NCBI GenBank assembly: GCA_013115135.1
Contig: JABANP010000004.1
Location: 62,001-126,000, forward strand
Length of the DNA stretch: 64,000 nucleotides
Source: Perkinsus olseni
Taxonomy: Eukaryota; Perkinsozoa; Perkinsida; Perkinsidae
Reading direction: 5' to 3'
In this document: one piece after another, positions 40,324-51,719 of the stretch
How positions within the stretch are numbered: the first letter of the stretch is position 1
Layout: every line of letters begins with the position of its first letter
Notes under the pieces: generated by a model
What the model was told of the DNA's origin: nothing
The model's database searches: none
The model's input: only the letters and a program-made list of their open reading frames with translations
Made by a program: the position numbers and the translations under genes

Positions 40324-41815
40324 CGACTCCTATTGCGACTATTACTATCGACGACTACCACCACCACTACGACTCCTATTGCGACTATTACTATCGACGA
40401 CTACCACCACCACTACGGCTCCTATTGCGACTATTACTATCGACGACTACCACCACCACTACGGCTCCTATTGCGACTATTACTATCGACGACTACCACC
40501 ACCACTACGGCTCCTATTGCGACTATTACTATCGACGACTACCACCACCACAACGGCTCCTATTGCGACTTTTACTATCGACGACTAACACCACCACTAC
40601 GGCTCCTATTGTGACTATTACTATCGACGACTACCACCATCACTACGGCTCCTATTGCGACTATTACTATCGACGACTAACACCACCACTACGGCTCCTA
40701 TCGTGACTATTACTATCGATGACTACCACCACCACTACGGCTCCTATTGCGACTATTACTATCGACGACTACCACCACCACTACGGCTCCTATTGCGACT
40801 ATTACTACCGACGACTACCACCATCACTACGGCTCCTATTGCGACTATTACTATCGACGACTAACACCACCACTACGGCTCCTATTGTGACTATTACTAC
40901 CGAGGACTACCACCACCACTACGGCTCCTATTGCGACTATTACTATCGACGACTAACACCACCACTACGGCTCCTATTGCGACTATTACTATCGACGACT
41001 ACCACCATCACTACGGCCGGCTCCTATTGCGACTATTAGTACCGACGACTACCACCACCACAACGGCTCCTATTGCGACTTTTACTATCGACGACTACCA
41101 CCACCACAACGGCTCCTATTGCGACTTTTACTATCGACGACTAACACCACCACTACGGCTCCTATTGTGACTATTACTACCGACGACTACCACCACCACT
41201 ACGGCTCCTATTGCGACTATTACTATCGCCGACTAACACCACCACTACGGCTCCTATTGCGACTATTACTACCGACGACTACCACCATCACTACGGCTCC
41301 TATTGCGACTATTAGTACCGACGACCACCACCACAACGGCTCCTATTGTGACTATTACTACCGAGGACTACCACCACCACTGCGGCTCCTATTGCGACTA
41401 TTACTATCGACGACTAACACCACCACTACGGCTCCTATTGCGACTATTACTATCGACGACTACCACCATCACTACGGCTCCTATTGCGACTATTAGTACC
41501 GACGACTACCACCACCACAACGGCTCCTATTGCGACTTTTACTATCGACGACTAACACCACCACTACGGAACCTATTGTGACTATTACTACCGACGACTA
41601 CCACCACCACTACGGCTCCTATTGCGACTATTACTATCGACGACTACCACCATCACTACGGCTCCTATTGCGACTATTAGTACCGACGACTACCACCACC
41701 ACAACGGCTCCTATTGCGACTTTTACTATCGACGACTAACACCACCACTACGGAACCTATTGTGACTATTACTACCGACGACTACCACCACCACTACGGC
41801 TCCTATTGCGACTAA
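40324..41815. repeat. 46-bp tandem array, right segment (~32 units)
   Basis: Same unit as 34018-34493. This part is less homogeneous, with variants such as TTTTACTATC for ATTACTATC, CAACGG for CTACGG, GACTAACACC, and one unit with an extra GGCC near 41016. Before the insertion the two segments were one array of about 42 units. Confidence 0.92.
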
Positions 41816-42729
41816 CTGCTACCGCTAGGACTACAACTGCTAATAGCAGTCTGCTATCAGTATCACTAGTATTGCCGCATCACTCATCAGTTCATATTAT
41901 TAACAACACTACCAACACGGAAAATATCAAGGGTTCATCTAATTGATACCTATGCAAGTGACATCCTCGAGGTTCCTACGACTCTGCGTTCTCGTCGTGT
42001 GTTGAATTGGAGCTGGAGTCGCTCTGCGAGTCCTCCAGTTCCTGACGATCGCACAGAGACGGGTTCAGTAGATATGACTGAGTTGCTGGCTGTGCGAGCT
42101 GGGAGGAACAAGGCAGCTGGATCTCACCTCCACTCTGGCCCTGTTTTGCCTCTCATCTGCTAGCCTTTGGGAAAATTCCAACATCCTGTGGGATATATAC
42201 CTGTCCCATCGTGTTCTCAGACTCTGAGCCGGGTGTGGAGCAGCGACACCTGGAATCGATAGAGGGGCAATGGAAGGTCTCTACTAGAAGTTATGGTAAT
42301 CGTATGTTCTACCTCTTTCCACTGCTCTCTCCCAGACTTTATTCCCACGAGGATGTACTTGCCGACCCTCAGATATCGCCTTGGTAGCTTCGTCCGACAT
42401 GAAGCGGAAGATATCCAAGTCTTGCTCATCCGTGTACCGGCTGCTGTTGGAGGAGGATGAGGAGGAGGAAGAGGACTGAGCGTAGCATGGTGATTGTCAG
42501 CGGAAAACAGTGACGGTAAGAAAGCTCCATCCAGTTCATCCGATGGGTCACACCTTCGGCTTCGCCTGTTCCGTGTTCTTGGCGTATGGATGGGCTCTCG
42601 CCTGGCCGAGGCGCCAGGCTCTGAGCTGGCTCACGCGCGGGATAATGGGGCTAGGATAAATCTGCGGCGAAGATGATTTCGTACCCCTCCTGTCTCAGGT
42701 GAGATACGTATTTTCACCGGGAGACCTAC
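41816..42729. other. 3' region of the RPA-like gene; exons unresolved
   Basis: The minus strand between 42210 and 42690 has exon-like open segments, among them a piece with YTDEQDLDIFRFM and, near 42680-42550, one that resembles the end of an RPA DBD-B (Pro-Ile-Ile-Pro, then LRAW). I could not join them by consistent splice phases. The plus strand 41820-42180 shows nothing recognisable. Confidence 0.35.
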
Positions 42730-44191
42730 CTGGATGACTGTGGAGCTGTCAACGCCGAGACTGCTCTCCTCGGCATTGTCGACTCTCGCCTACATCACGG
42801 ATCCAATCGACGGATACCAGTGAGTTATACGATACATCGGTAAGTAGCACAACTGCATTGTCCCTCACAGTGTCCTCGGTGATGCCGTTTTCGCTGCTCC
42901 TGAGATCACAAGCGGCACTGGTTGGCTGGCTGGCACGATCACCGCGAGGTACGAAACATCTATCCTCTGATGGATGTACAAAACTACTACGCGTTCAGGC
43001 TCACAGCACCATGCTCGTCGACCAGGACGAAAGTTTCGCCCTCGCTGTGATGGGGACTCGAATTCGTGACCTGGCATGGTGAATTGCTGATTTTACGGAC
43101 GCTGGCTCTGGTGGCGTCGTTCTCAGAGTCGTTCCTTACCTCCGCTGCGATGCAGACTCCTGCCAGACTGACGCGGGAGCCCACTCGGGAGCTCTTCACA
43201 TCGTCGCTCGTGATGAGTGTAGGTAGATGGCAACGAGCCGCTCTCTGACACGCAGAGTGCTCGTCAGGAACTGGCATTGTGCAGTGATCTTGGGCTTCCT
43301 CAACGGAGGTGTTCATCGAGTTGAACCTCAGCTGACAAAAGCGAGTCTGTCGGAGGCACCGGTTTTTTGTGATCTCACGGTAAGATAAGCGGATCGCTTG
43401 GCCTCTAAGATTCTTACCTCGTGCGTAGAGTTGGGATTGAACTCCTCGTGTGCAGGCTTGATTGCACCCCCGCTGAAGATGTACACATGATTTTTTTTCA
43501 GAATTGACTCATAACGGAGCGCAGCCTGCACAATATCATTGTATTGCGACCCTCAGATCCCGACATGTGGGCTACTCACCTTGTTGAAGAAGATGGCCTT
43601 GATACTCTCTTGTCCATCGTGGAGGTGAACAGAGAAGTAGGTGCCCTCGAAATTTCCCTTCTTGAATTCTTTGATGACAGGTGTCGCAGTTACCCGCGCC
43701 TTCAAGGTCCACCTACGAGAAGGATACTCACTGTTATGTTCCAGAGCATCCTTGGTTAACTTACGCCTTCGGAGGGGGGGTACTTTTCAAGCTGGCGATG
43801 GAGCATGGTGAACTTCTGGAGCTGGCACTAGGTGGAGTATCGTTGGAGCCAGCTCTGGGTGGGGTCTGCCAGGAAGCATCGTGAAGGAGCGCCTTCCCCC
43901 ACCTGTGCGCCTCACCTGTAGCCCGACGGTGCTCTCCACGAAGAACTCAAAGCATTTGGATCCCCTCTCGGCAACCAGCGCGGTCGCATCCGCGAAAGAC
44001 CGCTCGTCGAGCATACACTTGTCCCTTTCCTCGTCGACATAGTAGATAGTGAATTTTTGGCCACTCAATTGTGGCCAGGCCTCGGTCACGTGGTTTAGGA
44101 CTTGCGGGTAGGACATGCACTCCGAGGCCTCCACTCTCCTGCGGACGACTTGGTCGCGGTGGCGCAGCTTGAGGACTACGCGGTCGGACAT
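42730..44191 (-). CDS. PB1 domain joined to RPA70-like OB folds (multi-exon)
   Basis: Exon 1 (44191-43916; an alternative ATG at 44233 adds 14 residues) encodes a PB1 domain: SDRVVLKLRHR at the start, then TIYYVDEERDKCML and FADATAL. Exon 2 (43865-43765) is a Pro/Ser-rich linker. Exon 3 (43712-43580) starts WTLKARVT and includes FEGTYFSVHLHDG, the RPA1 DBD-A pattern. Exon 4 (43525-43418) has VYIFSGGAIKPA and FNPNSTHE. Exon 5 (43331-43140), exon 6 (43070-43005) and a segment at 42789-42730 fit DBD-B. Introns 1 and 2 are 50 and 52 bp, introns 3-5 somewhat longer; GT-AG ends and matching phases (0, then 2, then 0) support one gene. RPA70 binds single-stranded DNA in replication and repair; its usual N-terminal OB fold seems replaced by PB1, a protein-interaction module. 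3' exons uncertain. Confidence 0.6.
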
Positions 44192-44239
44192 AACGTTGAT
44201 AATTACCAACTGCGAGGTGTTGCGCGTACACATTGTATT

Positions 44240-45135
44240 GACCTGTACTGAACTATGGCCAGCCCCTCTACGTTGGCAACAACGACTGCGGCCAGCCCTT
44301 CTACGTCTACAACAGCGACTACGGCCAGCCCCTCTACGTCGGCACCAACGACTACGGCCAGCCCCTCTACGTCGGCAACAACGACTACGGCCAGCCCCTC
44401 TACGTCGGCAACAACGACTACGGCCAGCCCCCTTACATCGGCAACGACGGCTAAGGCCCGCCCCTCTACGTCGGCAACAACGACTACCGCCAGCCCCTCT
44501 ACGTCTACAACAACGACTACGGCCAGCCCTTCTACGTCGGCAACAGCGACTAAGGCCAGCCTCTCTACGTCGGCAACAACTACTACCGCCAGCCCCTCTA
44601 CGTCGGCAACAACGACTGAGGCCAGCCCCTCTACGTTGGGAACCACGACTATGGCCAGCCCCTCTACGTCGGAAACAACGACTATGGCCAGCCCAGCTAC
44701 GTCTACAACAACGACTACGGCCAGCCCCCTTACATCGGCAACGACGGCTAAGGCCCGCCCCTCTACGTCGGCAACAACGACTACCGCCAGCCCCTCTACG
44801 TCTACAACAACGACTACGGCCAGCCCCTCTACGTCTACAACAACGACTACGGCCAGCCCCTCTACGTCTACAACAACGACTACGGCCAGCCCTTCTACGT
44901 CGGCAACAGCGACTAAGGCCAGCCTTTCTACGTCGGCAACAACGACTGCGGCCAGCCCCTCTACGTCGGCAACAACGACTGAGGCCAGCCCCTCTACGTT
45001 GGGAACCACGACTATGGCCAGCCCCTCTACGTCGGAAACAACGACTATGGCCAGCCCAGCTACGTCTACAACAACGACTACGGCCAGCCCCTCTACGTCG
45101 GCAACAGCGACTGAGGCCAGCCCCTCTACGAAATC
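44240..45135. repeat. 33-bp minisatellite (~27 units)
   Basis: Unit about ACGACTACGGCCAGCCCCTC plus TACGTCGGCAACA, with variants (TTGG for TCGG, TGAGG, TAAGGCC). Multi-unit blocks recur, for example 44437-44640 and 44727-44990 share the same order of variants, so the array grew by segmental duplication. It starts about 50 bp upstream of the PB1/RPA start codon. Because 33 is divisible by three, Ser/Thr/Pro-rich and Val/Ala-rich frames run through it on both strands; I do not call them genes. Confidence 0.9.
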
Positions 45136-45974
45136 TGAATCCCCGTTATCTCTGTGACAAACTCGACACGTTCGCCACAAGGTACACCGACATGCATGTG
45201 AATGATATCTTAAATCCGTGATATCTATACGCCCGGCAATACCTGAAAGATCATCGTGCGCTCACTTGCTCCCTACCCCGTATCTTCAGTTTAGCCATGC
45301 TCATGCCGGATCAATAGCAGTAAACCAATATCATGATATGTGAAACAGTGCTGCTCCAAAGCACGGCCGCTCGGTCTCACGCAGGAGTGAAACGGTTCTT
45401 GCGCGCATACGTCACGCATGCTGTTTGCTAATCAGGACAGTAGAGTTCTAGGAAAATTGTCCTATGTTCTCTCTGTTTTTATCCGGAGGTGCGTCATCAT
45501 GTAACATGATTCACACAACATGATTCATGTTGTGTTCGTGGGGCCGTCAAAGCATTCACACAATGGGCAATGGCGTCTATCAGACTTCGTGATGCTTGCA
45601 CGCATGCACATGGCGTCTTGGTTGGACCTTATCGGATTGATGATACCGACAAGTTGTCCACGACAACCCCCAGGCAGCGTTGAGATGGCAACAAGAACCC
45701 CCTTTGCAGGTTGCAGACTGTAACAAATAGCAACCGCGTCTGTGGTCTCAACGGCCCCTCTATGGCCACAACGGCTGCCCTTCTGCGACGGCAATAAACA
45801 GCAACCGGTTCACGTTAAACTTAATGGTGCGTCATCATGTTGTGCTCGGAGTGTAATAGAGAGCTGCTAAGGCACTCGCACAATGGGCAGTGGGTGTCTA
45901 TCAGACTATCGCGACGACGGCCACCACTTCCACTATTCTGACGACGGCCTATTTTGACTACGACGACACTACTG
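45136..45974. repeat. Unique sequence with a direct repeat pair before the 30-bp array
   Basis: Segments 45489-45590 and 45828-45905 are diverged direct copies: both begin GTGCGTCATCATGT, contain TTGTG(T/C)TCG and CACAATGGGCA, and end TCTATCAGACT. The second copy leads directly into the 30-bp array. No gene recognised. Confidence 0.6.
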
Positions 45975-47860
45975 CTACTACTAATGCTCCTATGATCACG
46001 ACGGCTACTACTAATGCTCCTATGATCACGACGGCTACTACTAATGCTCCTATGATCACGCCGGCTACTACTAATGCTCCTATGATCACGACGGCTACTA
46101 CTAATGCTCCTATGATCACGACGGCTACTACTAATGCTCCTATGATCACGACGGCTACTACTAATGCTCCTATGATCACGACGGCTACTACTAATGCTCC
46201 TATGATCACGACGGCTACTACTAATGCTCCTATGATCACGACGGCTACTACTAATGCTCCTATGATCACGCCGGCTACTACTAATGCTCCTATGATCACG
46301 ACGGCTACTACTAATGCTCCTATGATCACGACGGCTACTACTAATGCTCCTATGATCACGACGGCTACTACTAATGCTCCTATGATCACGACGGCTACTA
46401 CTAATGCTCCTATGATCACGACGGCTACTACTAATGCTCCTATGATCACGACGGCTACTACTAATGCTCCTATGATCACGACGGCTACTACTAATGCTCC
46501 TATGATCACGACGGCTACTACTAATGCTCCTATGATCACGACGGCTACTACTAATGCTCCTATGATCACGACGGCTACTAGTAATGCTCCTATGATCACG
46601 ACGGCTACTAGTAATGCTCCTATGATCACGACGGCTACTACTAATGCTCCTATGATCACGACGGCTACTACTAATGCTCCTATGATCACGACGGCTACTA
46701 CTAATGCTCCTATGATCACGACGGCTACTACTAATGCTCCTATGATCACGACGGCTACTACTAATGCTCCTATGATCACGACGGCTACTACTAATGCTCC
46801 TATGATCACGACGGCTACTACTAATGCTCCTATGATCACGACGGCTACTACTAATGCTCCTATGATCACGACGGCTACTACTAATGCTCCTATGATCACG
46901 ACGGCTACTACTAATGCTCCTATGATCACGACGGCTACTACTAATGCTCCTATGATCACGACGGCTACTACTAATGCTCCTATGATCACGATGGCTACTA
47001 CTAATGCTCCTATGATCACGATGGCTACTACTAATGCTCCTATGATCACGATGGCTACTACTAATCCTCCTATGATCACGACGGCTACTACTAATGCTCC
47101 TATGATCACGACGGCTACTACTAATGCTCCTATGATCACGACGGCTACTACTAATGCTCCTATGATCACGACGGCTACTACTAATGCTCCTATGATCACG
47201 ACGGCTACTACTAATGCTCCTATGATCACGACGGCTACTACTAATGCTCCTATGATCACGACGGCTACTACTAATGCTCCTATGATCACGACGGCTACTA
47301 CTAATGCTCCTATGATCACGACGGCTACTACTAATGCTCCTATGATCACGACGGCTACTACTAATGCTCCTATGATCACGACGGCTACTACTAATGCTCC
47401 TATGATCACGACGGCTACTACTAATGCTCCTATGATCACGACGGCTACTACTAATGCTCCTATGATCACGACGGCTACTACTAATGCTCCTATGATCACG
47501 ACGGCTACTACTAATGCTCCTATGATCACGACGGCTACTACTAATGCTCCTATGATCACGACGGCTACTACTAATGCTCCTATGATCACGACGGCTACTA
47601 CTAATGCTCCTATGATCACGACGGCTACTACTAATGCTCCTATGATCACGACGGCTACTACTAATGCTCCTATGATCACGACGGCTACTACTAATGCTCC
47701 TATGATCACGACGGCTACTACTAATGCTCCTATGATCACGACGGCTACTACTAATGCTCCTATGATCACGACGGCTACTACTAATGCTCCTATGATCACG
47801 ACGGCTACTACTAATGCTCCTATGATCACGACGGCTACTACTAATGCTCCTATTGTCTAC
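45975..47860. repeat. 30-bp minisatellite, ~62 nearly identical units
   Basis: Unit ATGATCACGACGGCTACTAC plus TAATGCTCCT. Almost perfect; rare variants are CCGG for ACGG at 46061 and 46271 (exactly seven units apart), CTAG for CTAC in two adjacent units (about 46580 and 46610), and GATGG for GACGG in three consecutive units (about 46990-47050). The long plus-strand frame lacks an ATG before the array (it begins GTG), and the minus strand is open as well, so coding is doubtful. Confidence 0.95.
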
Positions 47861-48309
47861 TAATGTCTAATTACGCGGCTACGACAGCCATGCTATGACT
47901 GTCAGTCTTCGAAGGCTGACAGTCTTCGTCATGACCAACTGGTGAGTGGTGGTCTCTAACTTATGCACTGTCGCATTCTACTCGCCCCAACACAACGTTG
48001 TTGACGCAACCGAGTTGCCTCTAGTATTCCTCTACGAATCGTGATTCACGGCATGGTAGCGTTGGTGTGGCTTCCACTGCGTGAGCACTACTGAGTTTCT
48101 CATATAGAGGGGAATATAGTAAACATTGTTCACTGACCAATATACGGTCATACGTTACTCATCCAACATTAAGGATTGAGAACTCAAGAACAAACCATCT
48201 GGCCGCTGAACCGAAGAATGAATTCGACTCCCCATAATGGGGACCCAATTACACAATACATGGGTAACCCTTGTATGTCTTCGTGTATTGTCATTCTGAC
48301 TTCGTAGGA
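47861..48309. other. No gene; contains a 28-bp palindrome
   Basis: 47897-47924 is a near-perfect palindrome: arms GACTGTCAG and CTGACAGTC around CTTCGAAG, with one central mismatch pair. Otherwise featureless. Confidence 0.6.
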
Positions 48310-48720
48310 ATTCCGAACGAGCGAGACATAAGATTCGTTGCTAACAGTCACATGACGACTATCTCGCCCGAGTGAGGATACGTTTGGATCATCAGCGTCA
48401 CTGGTAATCTACCAGTGGCAAACGCGAAGACTGATGTCGAACCTTTTGTCCGTCGACTCCCACGCGACATGAGTTTCCACCGAACATGAATGCGATACAG
48501 GGCATTCCGAGGCTATGTCATGCGATTAAAGAAAAGGTTAGATCATCAGCCTCATTGGTAGCAGCAGAGATTCATGTCAACCTGTCTCTCGGTCAACTCC
48601 CAACCGATATGAGTTTCCACAGCATACGGGAGAGATACAGACCACTTCACGGCTGTGCCACCCGAATAGGGATATATTCAGATCATCAGCGTCATTGGTA
48701 GACGTAAAGATCCAGATCCC
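48310..48720 (+). repeat. Satellite S145, three diverged units, including an empty insertion site
   Basis: Units of about 140-150 bp each begin with GATCATCAGC(G/C)TCA(C/T)TGGTA (48388, 48542, 48681). The second unit reads through GGTAGCAGCAGAGATTC near 48560, which is the site occupied by LTR element 3 at 54422/59430. Non-coding. Confidence 0.75.
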
Positions 48721-49800
48721 CCCTCCCCGAGTGATCGTCACCCCCAAAGATTCCCCCCCAGCGGAACTGACTACTCAACAGCGGATTATGGTAACCATGA
48801 TGGTGGTTGTGTTGACAATGGTCTATCGTCCATGGACAGTGCGGTGAAGGTCAATTCGACTAATAACAGCGATGATCCCTCAATGATATTCGATGACGAA
48901 TAGCTTCGATGAATGATACTCCCTGCAGCCCACCAGTCGAAGTAAGCAGTCGTCTCACGCGTGATAGCCCGCCCCCGCCGGAACAACGGATACAAAGGCA
49001 CAGCGCTTTAAGCACTCATGATAATGCTGACAAGTTGTCACTGACAACCATGATTAAAGGTCACTATGATGGTAGTTATGATAACGAAGACTGTGGCGGA
49101 GCGCCGAATGTGCTAATGCCCAGCGAGCATAGCATATTTTGGTGCGACTGGCAAGTTCGCTTCGCAGTACGAGTCTGTACGACTGTACGACCATGATGGC
49201 CCAGCTTAAGACACACATAGTGTTACGCGGTGTAACTCACACCATCGAGGTCGGTTCCATTCTACGCATCGCTGATCCCTTGTTTTGGCGATTGAACAAC
49301 TGAGGACAGTTGGGAAGCCTCGGCTCGTGCGACTCTGTCGGAACCAAAGCGAGGATTTTTTTCACAAGTAGCATGAGAACGGTTCAGTGGACTAACTAAG
49401 TTATTTTACTAGGTTCATTGCAGTTGTGACAACTGAGTTGTCAGTGACGGCTGGCCTAGGTCACTCTCCTCGTCTTCAAAAGTCTCGCTTTGATTTCTTT
49501 CCTTGGTAGTCCCGATAAGTGCGTACCTATCACACGGTTCAGTTGGACTTCCCGACATAAGGGAGGCAAAGCTGAGCCACACCGTATAGCCACACGAACT
49601 TTGTGTCACAAAGACAGCAGCAACACAACATGATTGCTTACGGTTAGATACTACTACAGTAATAGGCAAACCGACCGTTGGAACAGTCGTCTCGTGCTGT
49701 TCGTAAATCACAGTCGAGATATCGACTCCAGCGAACCAGCTGTACACATGCATGAGCTTCATTGGGGAGTCACCTCCGAGGAGAGGCCAAGCCGTACAGC
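48721..49800. other. No convincing gene
   Basis: A minus-strand frame at 49415-49762 has no motif and no initiation or splice support. I see no RNA gene or tandem array. Confidence 0.35.
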
Positions 49801-49885
49801 ACCCCCGGATGTTAATTGGTAATCAGCTAGACTAGACCGACTGGACATTGGACTCGTTCAAGTAGAAGTGATCGGACCGACCATC
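49801..49885 (+). repeat. Dispersed ~85-bp repeat, copy 1
   Basis: Nearly identical to 53663-53750 and similar to 53537-53640. It begins CACCCCCGGATGTTAATTGG and contains GACTGGACATTGGACTCG. Confidence 0.75.
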
Positions 49886-49919
49886 TGACGCGGGTGACCC
49901 GATGAATGTGCAGATGCGT

Positions 49920-50750
49920 TTAACGACCCACCTCAGAGTCCGGGAATATTAGTTTGTCCTCGTACTTAGGAACTTGGGGAAACAATTCGAGTCGGGGAAA
50001 TGCTCCCCCGAAGCCATCCGTCGCGTCGGCATGTTCTGGCTCGAGATTGCTCTGAAAGCACTGGCAGAGAGCAGTGCGTTCTACCTGCAAGAGATAGATC
50101 CAACTTGATTCGATCAACTCGATTGACGCCCCTCAGAGGAAGTCTCTACCACCGTGGTAGTACTAGTGCTGGCTCACCTGCGCCGGAGACGATCGCTTCC
50201 CGCGCCACCTATCTGTGTGAGTCACGTTTAGAAGTTCTTCTAGTCGAGACTGTAAAATCTGTGTTACGGGTTCGATGGTGTCCGAGACGGGTATTCTTGC
50301 TTCGTCTGTCACCAAGTTCATATCCTGCAATAGGAACGACTGGCGCGTGGTGATTTTGCCCAAGGCGTGGATCGAACGCTTCAAGATGGCATTCTCTCAG
50401 AGAAATTCCCTACCACAGAGACTCCATGACTGCCGACTTACGAATGCAAAATTTTCCCGCTCGCATCTCCGTCGCGCTATGGTCGTCGGAGTCCCAGGAA
50501 CCAATATTCTGACTTTTGGGGGTGGTGTTTCAAATATCGAGTCATCGATCTCAGCCGCGATAGAAGGCTCCTGCTCGACATGGGATGCTGCGCCTTCGGT
50601 CGACGGCATCGGCTGATCTGAGGAAGACATTATCCAAGGAAATGTGGACAAATGGGAACTCTCAATTGGAGAGGTTTCCGTACTTCTCATATATTCTAGT
50701 AGTTCTTTCATGTCTTCTTGAACCGGGGTCACAGGGTACCTGATATACAC
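49920..50750 (-). CDS. Unrecognised multi-exon gene (candidate)
   Basis: Three minus-strand exon-like frames: 50750-~50400 (acidic, Ser/Pro-rich, with FETPPPKVRILVPGTP), ~50340-50180 (segment VTDEARIPVSDTIEPV, ending before a GTGAGC donor), and ~50088-49920 (after a TTGCAG acceptor, ending SEVGR and a stop). The first junction's phase could not be settled, and further 5' exons may lie between 50750 and 51260. No domain recognised. The exon/intron pattern and compositional bias are the only support. Confidence 0.35.
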
Positions 50751-51719
50751 TACCTCTGTGATACATCTAGGGGGCTGACCAGGCCAGGCGGCACTAGAGT
50801 CGGATTACTCTATAGCATACACGACATGGTCTATTCGTGCTCCCCAGGGCATCTGAGAATCTTTCCGCGTGAACTTTCGACGAAAGTTCGCGAAGAAGAT
50901 TTGCCGAAATTTCCTGGAGCAAAACTTTTCCGAGACCTTTCGAAGAATAGCGGAATAACAGCATAGAACACTTGTCTCTCGAGCTGGCTTACGGGAGCCA
51001 GGTCATGCATCCCTACGCATAAGTAAGCATGATGATGCTTACTATAGTAGTAATACGTCGTGCTTTGGATTGGAGCGCAGCGATGACTTGCGGGTAGTCT
51101 GCATATTTCAATGCAGTACAGAACGGAGTCCACTCTATGCCCACTCCATGTCCTCGCAAAACCATTGCGCGTCGCATGATACAGTTTGCCCTCTTCCCAC
51201 CGAGGACTACCGAATTCGAGCAATATCTGCCACCGAACTGGCCTCGACTGCCACTAGAAACCAAATTTTTCTATTTCTTGGCAAGTTCCGGAAATTTCAG
51301 GAAAAATTTCAGGAAAGTATCTGGAAAAATTGCGATCGTCTCCAAAGCATGTTTTCAAACACCCTGGTGCTCCCACATCACCTATTTTTCAGCATACCAC
51401 GACGTAGTTTCGGAGGTGGACTAGTAAGAAAATTTCTTAGTTCGGGAACCGGCTGATTCACTGGCCCTTCTTCGGGTCTCGAGGCTGACGACGGCTAAAA
51501 AGGATTTTCGATCACAACCAAAATCTGACTGACTGTTGGCTCACCTTCGATAGATCACACCCATCCTTGTGCTGAGCCTTAGAGTGCTCGGCAGCTCCGA
51601 GGCGTGTTTCAAGGAGAAGATACCTTCGGTCCTCTCGCTGAGAGAAGTACGAGAATATCTCGACGGAACACTGTGAGTCTCACACGAAATGTACGTAACA
51701 GCTTACCTCCCGAGGCCGG

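Noticed and set aside
44203..45221. Mucin-like (Ser/Thr/Pro) and Val/Ala-rich frames over the 33-bp array
   Set aside because: Open on both strands and in more than one frame purely because the unit length is a multiple of three and lacks stops; no signal peptide or splice support.
45975..47860. CRISPR-like array
   Set aside because: Direct 30-bp repeats are contiguous with no spacers, and the context is eukaryotic.
45890..47863. 657-residue TTNAPMITTA repeat protein and the antisense hydrophobic frame
   Set aside because: No ATG before the array, both strands open, near-perfect DNA-level homogeneity; more consistent with a minisatellite.
47897..47924. 28-bp palindrome as a transcription terminator
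   Set aside because: No gene ends nearby and no T-tract follows; terminator logic of this kind is bacterial. Kept only as a structural note.
50231..50300. Possible tRNA (GGGTTCGATGG box-like sequence)
   Set aside because: No cloverleaf could be built around it and it overlaps exon-like sequence on the other strand.
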